13,810 nucleotides of DNA from Nitrospirota bacterium (lineage in GTDB: Bacteria; Nitrospirota; Thermodesulfovibrionia; Thermodesulfovibrionales; JdFR-85). Position 1 is the first letter of the stretch. Every line of letters begins with the position of its first letter. The stretch is taken from assembly GCA_015485235.1 (NCBI GenBank), contig WFTX01000301.1:1-13810 (forward strand). Reading direction: 5' to 3'. The position numbers and the translations under genes are program-made. The notes below the pieces were generated by a model that did no database searches, was not told the origin of the DNA, and saw only the letters and a list, made by a program, of their open reading frames with translations. Below are positions 1 to 5,569 of the stretch, piece after piece.

Positions 1-41
1 ATATTATGGACAGGAAGGTACTGGCTTTACCGCTCATTCTC

Positions 42-61
42 AGCGGACATCCTTGTCCGCT
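42..61. other. Hairpin, 8-bp perfect stem
   Basis: AGCGGACA at 42-49 pairs with TGTCCGCT at 54-61 around a 4-nt loop. The TCCGCT half of the right arm occurs again at 115-120, immediately after the next hairpin. The AGCGGA arm can therefore pair either locally or across the 69-111 hairpin, giving two mutually exclusive folds. No run of T follows, so it does not look like an intrinsic terminator on the plus strand. Confidence 0.55.
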
Positions 62-68
62 TCCGAGG

Positions 69-111
69 CAATTTTGCGATTCACCATCCAGGTGAATCTT
101 ATGCAAAATTG
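69..111. other. Long two-segment hairpin (9 bp + 8 bp)
   Basis: The outer stem CAATTTTGC (69-77) pairs with GCAAAATTG (103-111). The inner stem GATTCACC (78-85) pairs with GGTGAATC (91-98) around a 5-nt loop. The only irregularity is a 4-nt bulge at 99-102. Seventeen base pairs in 43 nt is far beyond chance, so this is a real structured or palindromic element. Its function is unknown; a regulatory leader or a dispersed palindromic repeat are the two plausible readings. Confidence 0.6.
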
Positions 112-151
112 AAATCCGCTCAAACCCGGTACCCTCCTGCCCCTTATGTGT

Positions 152-209
152 CGGAATGTTTTTCCTGTCAGCAATTTTGTCTTCATTCCGGAAATTGCTA
201 AAAAACAGG
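152..209 (+). promoter_or_regulatory. Competing stems just upstream of trpE (attenuator-like)
   Basis: CGGAATG (152-158) can pair with CATTCCG (184-190). Alternatively AGCAATTT (170-177) pairs with AAATTGCT (192-199), and that fold can be extended by CCTGT (164-168) with ACAGG (205-209). The two folds cannot form together as simple hairpins. CAATTTTG (172-179) is also complementary to CAAAATTG (104-111), the right arm of the upstream hairpin, giving a 1:2, 2:3, 3:4 pairing layout. The last fold reaches the purine-rich AGGGG at 207-211 and could affect initiation. No T-run follows, and no Trp-codon leader peptide was found. Function is inferred only. Confidence 0.35.
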
Positions 210-224
210 GGATAGGATTAAAAT
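196..224 (+). promoter_or_regulatory. Candidate trpE promoter adjoining the start codon
   Basis: TTGCTA (196-201, 4/6 to TTGACA) and TAAAAT (219-224, 5/6 to TATAAT) are separated by 17 nt, the ideal sigma-70 spacing. The -10-like hexamer ends 6 nt before the ATG at 231, so transcription would begin at about the start codon and the mRNA would be leaderless. This fits the poor Shine-Dalgarno spacing (AGGGG and AGGA lie 13-19 nt upstream). The stretch is AT-rich, so a chance match is possible. Confidence 0.35.
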
Positions 225-230
225 AACCAG

Positions 231-1706
231 ATGTTTCCTGACCGCGAAACCTTCCTTAAGCTCGCCCGTAAGGGGAATCTTGTCCCTGTATTCCGGGAAG
301 TCCTGGCTGACCTTGAGACACCTGTTTCGGCATACCTCAGGGTTTCCGGGAGCCCGTCCTTTCTGCTTGAAAGCGTTGAGGGCGGGGAGAAGTGGGGGAG
401 GTATTCGATACTTTCGGCATCAATCGCCCGAATCCTCAGGTGCAGGGGGAGGCGGGTCGAGGTGCTTCAGTCCGGTAAGGTGGTTTCATCCCGTGAGTAT
501 GACGACCCCCTCGTTGCCCTTAAGGAGGAACTCTCGCGGTACAGACCTGTTGAGGACCTTCCCGACCTTCCACCCTTTTACGGCGGAATGGTGGGATATA
601 TCGGGTACGAGATGGTAAAATTCTTCGAAAGGGTGCCGGACAGGGAGAAGCCGGGCCTGGGGCTTCATGACTTCTTCTTCATGCTCCCGGAGATCCTTCT
701 CATCTTCGACAACCTGAAGCATACGATGAAGGTTATAGCCCCTGTCCCTGTCGAGGATGATCCCCTTGCCGCCTATGAGAGGGCGAGTGCCCTCATAGAG
801 GATACAATCAGGCGCCTCCGTGCCGCTCCGGCCGGAGGATCGGAGCCCCCTCTCCCTGTGGAAGGGGAGGGCAGGTTCCAGTCCACCTTCGGCCCTCCCG
901 AGGCATTCGAGGAGGCAGTAAAGAAGGCCAAGGGATATGTCCATGCCGGGGATGTGGTCCAGGTGGTGCTGTCCCAGAGGTTCGAGCGGCAACTCAGGGT
1001 GGATCCCTTTACAATATACAGGGCCCTGAGGGTGATCAACCCCTCGCCCTACATGTACTATATTGACAGCGGTGAGGCCCGGTTGATAGGCTCCTCTCCG
1101 GAGATTCTCGTCAGGCTTGAGGGCGACCGTGTGGTCCTGAGGCCGATAGCAGGGACAAGGAGGCGGGGGAGGAATGACGAGGAGGACAGGGCCCTCGAGA
1201 GGGAACTCCGGGAGGATCCGAAGGAGATCGCCGAGCATATAATGCTCGTTGACCTGGGCAGGAACGATGTGGGCCGGGTGGCAGAGGTGGGGAGTGTGAA
1301 GGTTACGGAGTTGATGACGGTTGAGAGATACAGTCATGTGATGCACCTTGTATCCAATGTGGTGGGGAGGCTCAGGGAGGGCCTCGACGCCTTTGACCTG
1401 CTGAGGGCCTCTTTCCCTGCCGGGACGGTTACAGGGGCGCCCAAGGTGAGGGCGATGGAGATAATAGACGAACTCGAGCCTGTGAGACGGGGGCCCTACG
1501 CCGGGGCTGTCGGTTACTTCAGTTTCTCCGGGAACATGGATACCTGTATCACCATAAGGACGATCATAGCAGAGGGCCGGACCCTCCATATCCAGGCAGG
1601 GGCAGGGATAGTTGCCGATTCCGTTCCGGAGCGGGAATACAGGGAGACGGTGAGCAAGGCGATGGGGATGATGAAGGCCGTAGATATGGCCGAGAGAGGG
1701 CTTTAG
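231..1706 (+). CDS. trpE: Anthranilate synthase component I
   Basis: TrpE converts chorismate to anthranilate, with ammonia supplied by TrpG, in the first committed step of tryptophan synthesis in the cytoplasm. The protein has 491 residues, a normal family length. The N-terminal domain carries the Trp-feedback motif LLES (45-48), and NPSPYM (270-275) completes that regulatory pocket in the family. The chorismate-binding domain shows PIAGTRRRG (305-313), EHIMLVDLGRND (335-346), GTVTGAPK (398-405) and QAGAGIVADS (456-465). The start at 231 is forced: an in-frame TAA lies at 219-221 and no other start falls between. The N-terminus (MFPDRETFLKLA) is typical of TrpE. Shine-Dalgarno spacing is poor (see the leaderless-promoter candidate). 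The inter-domain linker near residues 204-215 is encoded by a palindromic sequence (848-871). trpG follows after 11 nt. Identification is secure; feedback inhibition by Trp is inferred from the conserved motif. Confidence 0.97.
   Translation: MFPDRETFLKLARKGNLVPVFREVLADLETPVSAYLRVSGSPSFLLESVEGGEKWGRYSILSASIARILRCRGRRVEVLQSGKVVSSREYDDPLVALKEELSRYRPVEDLPDLPPFYGGMVGYIGYEMVKFFERVPDREKPGLGLHDFFFMLPEILLIFDNLKHTMKVIAPVPVEDDPLAAYERASALIEDTIRRLRAAPAGGSEPPLPVEGEGRFQSTFGPPEAFEEAVKKAKGYVHAGDVVQVVLSQRFERQLRVDPFTIYRALRVINPSPYMYYIDSGEARLIGSSPEILVRLEGDRVVLRPIAGTRRRGRNDEEDRALERELREDPKEIAEHIMLVDLGRNDVGRVAEVGSVKVTELMTVERYSHVMHLVSNVVGRLREGLDAFDLLRASFPAGTVTGAPKVRAMEIIDELEPVRRGPYAGAVGYFSFSGNMDTCITIRTIIAEGRTLHIQAGAGIVADSVPEREYRETVSKAMGMMKAVDMAERGL
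848..871. repeat. Palindrome inside the trpE inter-domain linker
   Basis: CCCTC + CCCT (848-852, 854-857) pairs with AGGG + GAGGG (863-866, 867-871), giving a 9-bp stem with one bulged base and a 5-nt loop. It encodes the PPLPVEGEG stretch of the low-conservation linker between the N-terminal and chorismate-binding domains. CCCTCTCCC/GGGGAGGG palindromes of this kind occur as dispersed elements in many bacteria, sometimes inside genes at tolerant sites. That this copy is such an element is inference. Confidence 0.4.
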
Positions 1707-1717
1707 GGAGGCATGAG

Positions 1718-2308
1718 ATGCTGTTGATGATTGACAACTATGATTCCTTTACCTACAACCTTGTCCAGTACTTCGGGGAGCTTGGTGAGGATGTCCATGT
1801 CTTCAGGAACGACCGGATATCCATCTCTGAGATAGAGGAGATGAACCCTGCAAGGATCGTCATATCTCCCGGCCCCTGTACCCCCAGGGAGGCGGGGATC
1901 TCTGTGGAGGTGATAAGGCACTTTGCCGGGAAGAAGCCCATACTGGGCGTATGTCTCGGCCATCAGGCCATCGGGGCCGCTTTTGGCGGAGAGATCGTGA
2001 ATGCCCCCAGGCTGATGCATGGGAAGACCTCCCTTGTCTATCATGATGAGCAGGGGGTTTTCAGGGGGCTCCCCAATCCCTTTGAGGCCACGAGATACCA
2101 TTCCCTTGTTATCAGAAGGGAGACCGCCCCGGAGGAACTTGTCATAACCGCCTGGACCGACAGGGATGAGATAATGGGTGTGAGGCACAGGGAGTTCTGT
2201 ATAGAGGGTGTCCAGTTTCATCCGGAGTCCATTCTCACCACTGTCGGGAAGGACCTCCTCAGGAACTTTCTCCGCTATGAGGGAGGCAGGTGGACAGGTC
2301 AGGGCTAA
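1718..2308 (+). CDS. trpG: Anthranilate synthase component II (glutamine amidotransferase)
   Basis: TrpG hydrolyses glutamine and channels ammonia to TrpE. The protein has 196 residues and is a class-I amidotransferase domain only, with no fused TrpD. The family start MLLMIDNYDSFTYNLVQYF is present, followed by the oxyanion segment SPGPCTP (50-56), the nucleophile Cys79 in GVCLGHQ, and the His168/Glu170 pair in VQFHPES. The start at 1718 follows a strong Shine-Dalgarno GGGAGG (1706-1711) by 6 nt. The ATG at 1713 is out of frame and ends quickly. Its position 11 nt after trpE indicates co-transcription. In organisms with one such subunit it may also serve PabB in folate synthesis, which cannot be decided from sequence. 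After it comes a 226-nt spacer of tandem arrays before trpD, unusual inside a trp operon. Confidence 0.97.
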   Translation: MLLMIDNYDSFTYNLVQYFGELGEDVHVFRNDRISISEIEEMNPARIVISPGPCTPREAGISVEVIRHFAGKKPILGVCLGHQAIGAAFGGEIVNAPRLMHGKTSLVYHDEQGVFRGLPNPFEATRYHSLVIRRETAPEELVITAWTDRDEIMGVRHREFCIEGVQFHPESILTTVGKDLLRNFLRYEGGRWTGQG

Positions 2309-2326
2309 GGTTGAGGTCAAGAAAAA

Positions 2327-2368
2327 AGCGTATAGCGTGGAGCGGGTAGCGGGCAGGGAACACGGAAG
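2327..2368. repeat. Degenerate period-7 tandem array
   Basis: Six units of exactly 7 bp: AGCGTAT, AGCGTGG and further units AGCGGGT, AGCGGGC, AGGGAAC, ACGGAAG. The first positions are nearly constant while the last three drift. The array lies directly after trpG and leads into the shared 46-bp repeat and the period-9 array. It resembles in style the short tandemly repeated repetitive (STRR) heptamers of cyanobacteria, but with much more unit divergence. Confidence 0.6.
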
Positions 2369-2381
2369 GCGAGAAACGTTG

Positions 2382-2427
2382 AACGCGGGAAAAGACGAAA
2401 CAAACTAAATAAACGAGATTAACGAAA
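2382..2427. repeat. 46-bp direct repeat, copy 1
   Basis: This stretch is base-for-base identical to 13227-13272, 10.8 kb away. It begins AACGCGGGAAAAG and runs into the first units of the period-9 array. The flanks differ at both ends (G versus T on the left, G versus T on the right). The pair marks the two array-type spacers bounding the trpD-to-HEAT-gene segment. Confidence 0.9.
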
Positions 2428-2474
2428 GTAACGAATTGAACCAGAGTAACGAAATAAACGCGCTAACGCATTAA
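2395..2474 (+). repeat. Degenerate period-9 tandem array (direct orientation), copy 1
   Basis: Nine consecutive units can be read: ACGAAACAA, ACTAAATAA and then ACGAGATTA, ACGAAAGTA, ACGAATTGA, ACCAGAGTA, ACGAAATAA, ACGCGCTA (8 nt) and ACGCATTAA. The core AC-G-A is kept and the 3' third varies. The frame contains stops, so it is not coding. The same consensus recurs at 13240-13329 and in reverse complement at 13115-13186. Confidence 0.8.
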
Positions 2475-2488
2475 ACCCGATAGATCCA

Positions 2489-2509
2489 CATGTTCCCTGA
2501 AGGGGCATG
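2489..2509 (+). other. Small hairpin before trpD
   Basis: CATGTTCC (2489-2496) can pair with GGGGCATG (2502-2509) using two G-U pairs, around a 5-nt loop. It ends 15 nt before the trpD Shine-Dalgarno. No T-run follows, so it is not a classical terminator. It may be incidental or affect trpD expression. Confidence 0.25.
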
Positions 2510-2534
2510 AAATAAGGTATCAGAGGGAGGAGAG

Positions 2535-3545
2535 ATGATAAAAGAGGCAATTAACATGCTTGTCCAGGGGATCAACCTCTCCGAGTCGGAGATGGTGGAA
2601 TGCATGAACGAAATAATGGAGGGCAAGGCAACGGATGCCCAGATAGGCGCCTTTCTGACGGCCCTCAGGATTAAGGGGGAGACCGTTGAGGAGATAACCG
2701 GAGCCGCCCGGGTGATGAGGGAGAAGGCTGCCCGGATAAAGGCGCCTGACGGGGTTGTGGACACCTGCGGTACAGGCGGTGACATGGCCCATACCTTCAA
2801 CATATCCACCACGACGGCGATTGTAGTGGCGGCCACGGGTGTGCCCGTTGCAAAACACGGCAACCGCTCCGTCTCCTCACGCTCCGGGAGTGCCGATGTC
2901 CTGGAGGCCCTGGGTGTGAAGATAGACCTTCCCCCTGAGAGCGTGGAGAAGTGCCTCTTTGAGACAGGGTTCGGCTTCCTCTTTGCCCCGCTCTTCCACC
3001 CTGCCATGAAGTATGCCATAGGCCCGAGGAGGGAGATGGGGATCAGGACTGTTTTCAATATCCTGGGCCCGATCACAAACCCTGCGGGTGCAAAGAGACA
3101 GGTGCTGGGAGTCTTCACCGACCGGCTGACAGAGCCCCTTGCCAGTGTGCTGGGGAACCTCGGGGCAGAGGATGTGATGGTCTTTCACGGCGAGGACGGT
3201 CTGGATGAGATAACGATCACTGACGGAACCAGGGTGAGCAGGTTCCGGAACGGGCAGGTGGAGAGCCTGATCATCTCTCCCGAGGATTTCGGCTTTGAAC
3301 GGGCCCCGGCCGGGGCGATCGCAGGCGGCGCTGCTGAAGAGAACGCAGAGATCACCATGAAGGTCCTCAAGGGGGAGAAGGGTCCCAGGAGGGATATCGT
3401 CCTGATGAATGCGGCTGCCACCCTTGTGGTGGCGGGCCGGACGGAAGACCTCAGGGAGGGTGCTGCGATCGCAGGGGAGGCCATAGATTCCGGGGCCGGA
3501 CTCCGGAAACTCCGTGAGATAGTGGAGGTTTCCAAAAGGCTCTGA
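2535..3545 (+). CDS. trpD: Anthranilate phosphoribosyltransferase
   Basis: TrpD transfers the phosphoribosyl group of PRPP to anthranilate, the second step of tryptophan synthesis. The protein has 336 residues, standard for the family. It has an N-terminal helical domain (1 to about 70), then the PRPP-binding DTCGTGGD (76-83), the N89-I-S-T segment, the anthranilate-side KHGNRSVSSRSGSAD (107-121), FNILGPITNP (174-183) and the acidic DGLDE (221-225). The start at 2535 gives the usual MIKEAI... N-terminus and follows a strong GGGAGGAG at 2525-2532, though very close to the ATG. The gene is separated from trpG by repeat arrays. It stops 1 nt before the next start, so it is the first gene of a continuous train into lipid A genes. 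No trpC or trpF follows. Confidence 0.97.
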   Translation: MIKEAINMLVQGINLSESEMVECMNEIMEGKATDAQIGAFLTALRIKGETVEEITGAARVMREKAARIKAPDGVVDTCGTGGDMAHTFNISTTTAIVVAATGVPVAKHGNRSVSSRSGSADVLEALGVKIDLPPESVEKCLFETGFGFLFAPLFHPAMKYAIGPRREMGIRTVFNILGPITNPAGAKRQVLGVFTDRLTEPLASVLGNLGAEDVMVFHGEDGLDEITITDGTRVSRFRNGQVESLIISPEDFGFERAPAGAIAGGAAEENAEITMKVLKGEKGPRRDIVLMNAAATLVVAGRTEDLREGAAIAGEAIDSGAGLRKLREIVEVSKRL

Positions 3546-3546
3546 T

Positions 3547-4467
3547 ATGGCAGTCCGTGTGGGTGTTATAGGGGTGGGATACCTGGGGTTTCACCATGCC
3601 AGGGTTTACCATGAACTTGAGGAGGCGGAACTGGTCGGTGTGGCTGATCCTGATATCTCCCGGGCTGAGGAGGTTGCCGGGAAATTCGGCTGCAGGGCCT
3701 TCAGTGAGTATGCCGACCTCCTCCCTCAGGTGGATGCCCTGAGCATAGTCACTCCCACGCACACCCATCATGATATAGGCCTTGACTGCATCCGGGCCGG
3801 CAGGGACATCCTGATTGAAAAGCCCATTACAGGCGGGCTTGAAGAGGCGGAAGAGCTGATATCCTCAGCCAGGAAGGCTGAGAGGATCCTCCAGGTGGGC
3901 CACCTGGAGAGGTTCAACCCTGTGGTGATCGCTGCCGAGGAGTTGATTGAGCGGCCGAGGTTCTTTGAATCGGAGAGGCTTTCGCCCTTTTTAGGCAGGG
4001 GGACTGATGTGGATGTTACCCTTGATCTTATGATACATGATATTGATATCATACTCTCCCTCTGTCACGGCCGGGTCCGGGAACTGAGGGCCACGGGGGC
4101 ATCAGTCCTGAGTGACAATATAGATGTCTCAAAGGCATGGGTGGAGATGGACAACGGTGTCTCCGCCGTCATAACGGCGGGGAGGCTCTCGCCGGTGAAG
4201 AGGCGGGTGCTGAAGATATTCCAGGATACAGGGTATATCCTTCTTGACTATCAGGAGATGGTGGTCCGGCATCATTACAGGGGGGAGGACGGCTCAATCA
4301 GGACCGAGACCATAAGGCCTGAGCAGAAGGAGCCCCTTAAGGAGGAACTCCGGGACTTCCTCAGATGCGTAGGAGACCGTTGCAGCCCCCGGGTGAGCGG
4401 GGAGGACGGCCTGGAGGCCTTGAAGGTTGCCCTTGAGATAAGCAAAAAGATAAAGGAGAAGCTATGA
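3547..4467 (+). CDS. gnnA: Gfo/Idh/MocA oxidoreductase, probable UDP-GlcNAc 3-dehydrogenase (GnnA-like)
   Basis: This NAD-dependent sugar oxidoreductase has 306 residues. It carries the Rossmann dinucleotide loop GVIGVGYLG (6-14), the acidic end of the second strand at VADPD (32-36), the family EKP (91-93; Lys92), and the catalytic-region segments QVGHLERFNP (116-125) and DLMIHDID (160-167). In Acidithiobacillus ferrooxidans and Leptospira, GnnA of this family oxidises C3 of UDP-GlcNAc and GnnB then transaminates it to UDP-GlcNAc3N for lipid A. The assignment here rests on context: the next gene is a DegT aminotransferase overlapping by 4 bp (ATGA, 4464-4467), followed by lpxB, msbA and waaA. 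The alternative is a WlbA-type dehydrogenase of UDP-GlcNAc uronic acid or another nucleotide-sugar enzyme. The family is secure and the exact substrate inferred. The start at 3547 lies 1 nt after trpD. Confidence 0.8.
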   Translation: MAVRVGVIGVGYLGFHHARVYHELEEAELVGVADPDISRAEEVAGKFGCRAFSEYADLLPQVDALSIVTPTHTHHDIGLDCIRAGRDILIEKPITGGLEEAEELISSARKAERILQVGHLERFNPVVIAAEELIERPRFFESERLSPFLGRGTDVDVTLDLMIHDIDIILSLCHGRVRELRATGASVLSDNIDVSKAWVEMDNGVSAVITAGRLSPVKRRVLKIFQDTGYILLDYQEMVVRHHYRGEDGSIRTETIRPEQKEPLKEELRDFLRCVGDRCSPRVSGEDGLEALKVALEISKKIKEKL

Positions 4468-5558
4468 TTCCGATGGTTGACCTGAAGAGGCAGTATGCTG
4501 AGATCAAGGAGGAGGTGCTCCGGGAGATAGACGGTGTCCTGGAAAGCAGCAGGTATATACTCGGCAGGAAGGTGGAGGAGTTCGAGAAGAGGGTGGCCGC
4601 CTATCACGGGGTGAAGGATGCCGTAGGCGTGAACTCCGGTACCGACGCCCTGAACCTGGCACTGAAGTCCCTCGGAGTGGGGGAGGGAGATGAGGTCATA
4701 ACCACCCCCTTCACCTTCTTTGCCACAGTGGAAGCCATCATCTATCAGGGGGCAAGGCCGGTCTTTGTTGACATAGATCCCCTTACGCTTAACATGGCTC
4801 CCGGACTGATAGAGGAGGCCGTGACCGACAGGACCAGGGCGATCCTTCCCGTTCATCTCTTCGGGCTTCCTGCAGATATGGAACAGATCCTGGACATAGC
4901 CAACAAGTATGACCTTCTTGTAGTGGAGGATGCAGCACAGGCCTTTGGTGCGACCTACCGGGGGCAGAAGGTGGGGAGCTTCGGCGATGCCGGCTGTTTC
5001 AGCTTCTATCCGAGCAAGAACCTCGGGGCCTATGGCGACGGCGGTATGATAGTGACTGACAGGGACTCCCTGGGCTCAAAGGTGAGGAGCCTCAGGAATC
5101 ATGGCTCCGTGGGCGGATACCTCCACGGAAGGATAGGGATGAACAGCAGGCTTGACGAGCTGCAGGCCGCCGTTCTCCTGGTGAAACTCAAGAGGATAGA
5201 CATCTACAACCAGAAGAGGAGGGAGAAGGCTGCGCTCTACAACTCCCTGCTTTCAGACCTGGTTGCCTGCCCTGTGGAACCGGAGGGCTATTTGCATGTC
5301 TACCATCAGTACACCATAAGGACACCCCTGCGGGAGAGAGTGGCAGAGGCGCTGAAAAAGGAAGGTGTCTCTTCAGTCGTCTATTATCCCCTCCCCCTTC
5401 ACCTCCAGGATGCGCTCAAGAACCTCGGCTACAGGGAGGGTGACTTCCCCGAGGCGGAGAAGGCTGCCAGGGAGGTGCTCTCACTTCCCATCTACCCGGA
5501 ACTCGAAGACTCTGATGTGGAGAAGATTGCAGGGATAATAAGAAGGGTCTTTTCCTGA
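4464..5558 (+). CDS. gnnB: DegT/DnrJ/EryC1 PLP aminotransferase, probable UDP-3-keto-GlcNAc transaminase (GnnB-like)
   Basis: This PLP-dependent sugar aminotransferase has 364 residues, usual for the family. It has SGTDAL (58-63) for phosphate binding, VVEDAAQAFGA (153-163) with the PLP-pyridine Asp156, and FYPSKNLG (181-188) with Schiff-base Lys185, followed by GDGGMIVT and GMNSRLDELQAA (225-236). The start at 4464 overlaps the gnnA stop and is preceded by AAGGAG (4453-4458), 5 nt away. Paired with the oxidoreductase and directly upstream of lpxB, it most likely installs the 3-amino group of UDP-GlcNAc3N, using glutamate as donor as in the characterised GnnB enzymes. The protein would then feed LpxA (not in this window) and give amide-linked acyl chains. 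DegT enzymes share these motifs across many substrates, so specificity rests on context. Confidence 0.8.
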   Translation: MIPMVDLKRQYAEIKEEVLREIDGVLESSRYILGRKVEEFEKRVAAYHGVKDAVGVNSGTDALNLALKSLGVGEGDEVITTPFTFFATVEAIIYQGARPVFVDIDPLTLNMAPGLIEEAVTDRTRAILPVHLFGLPADMEQILDIANKYDLLVVEDAAQAFGATYRGQKVGSFGDAGCFSFYPSKNLGAYGDGGMIVTDRDSLGSKVRSLRNHGSVGGYLHGRIGMNSRLDELQAAVLLVKLKRIDIYNQKRREKAALYNSLLSDLVACPVEPEGYLHVYHQYTIRTPLRERVAEALKKEGVSSVVYYPLPLHLQDALKNLGYREGDFPEAEKAAREVLSLPIYPELEDSDVEKIAGIIRRVFS

Positions 5559-5569
5559 CGGAACTTACT

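Larger units (their letters stand above)
1..149. repeat. Large imperfect inverted-repeat block upstream of trpE
   Basis: Bases 11-24 (CAGGAAGGTACTGG) are the near-perfect reverse complement of 126-139 (CCGGTACCCTCCTG lies at 126-139), with one mismatch and one G-U wobble. Weaker complementarity continues outward to 1-10 and about 140-149. Between the arms lie two further hairpins (42-61 and 69-111). The block could be a folded 5' leader of the trp transcript, a palindromic mobile remnant of the MITE/REP type, or the tail of an upstream locus. The left end is cut by the window and may include adapter-derived bases, so the true boundary cannot be seen. No open reading frame with recognisable content is present. 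Confidence 0.5.

Noticed and set aside
6..95. 29-codon ORF as a Trp leader peptide
   Set aside because: It starts with a plausible ATG but contains no Trp codon and has no visible Shine-Dalgarno, so it cannot be a classical trp attenuator peptide.
146..226. 26-codon ORF ending 4 nt before the trpE ATG
   Set aside because: No Shine-Dalgarno precedes ATG 146, there are no Trp codons, and its sequence overlaps the structured region. Probably incidental.
486..1589. 367-codon open frame on the minus strand inside trpE
   Set aside because: It is the antisense shadow of a clear trpE. Its translation is rich in Pro/His/Gly with no family motifs, as expected from reversed purine-rich codons.
2208..2408. 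66-codon plus-strand frame across the trpG end and spacer
   Set aside because: It starts inside trpG in another frame and ends in the repeat array; the apparent protein is repeat translation.
2401..2475. Promoter for trpD inside the period-9 array
   Set aside because: TTGAAC at 2436-2441 has no acceptable -10 at 16-18 nt spacing, and similar hexamers are expected in this AT-rich repeat.
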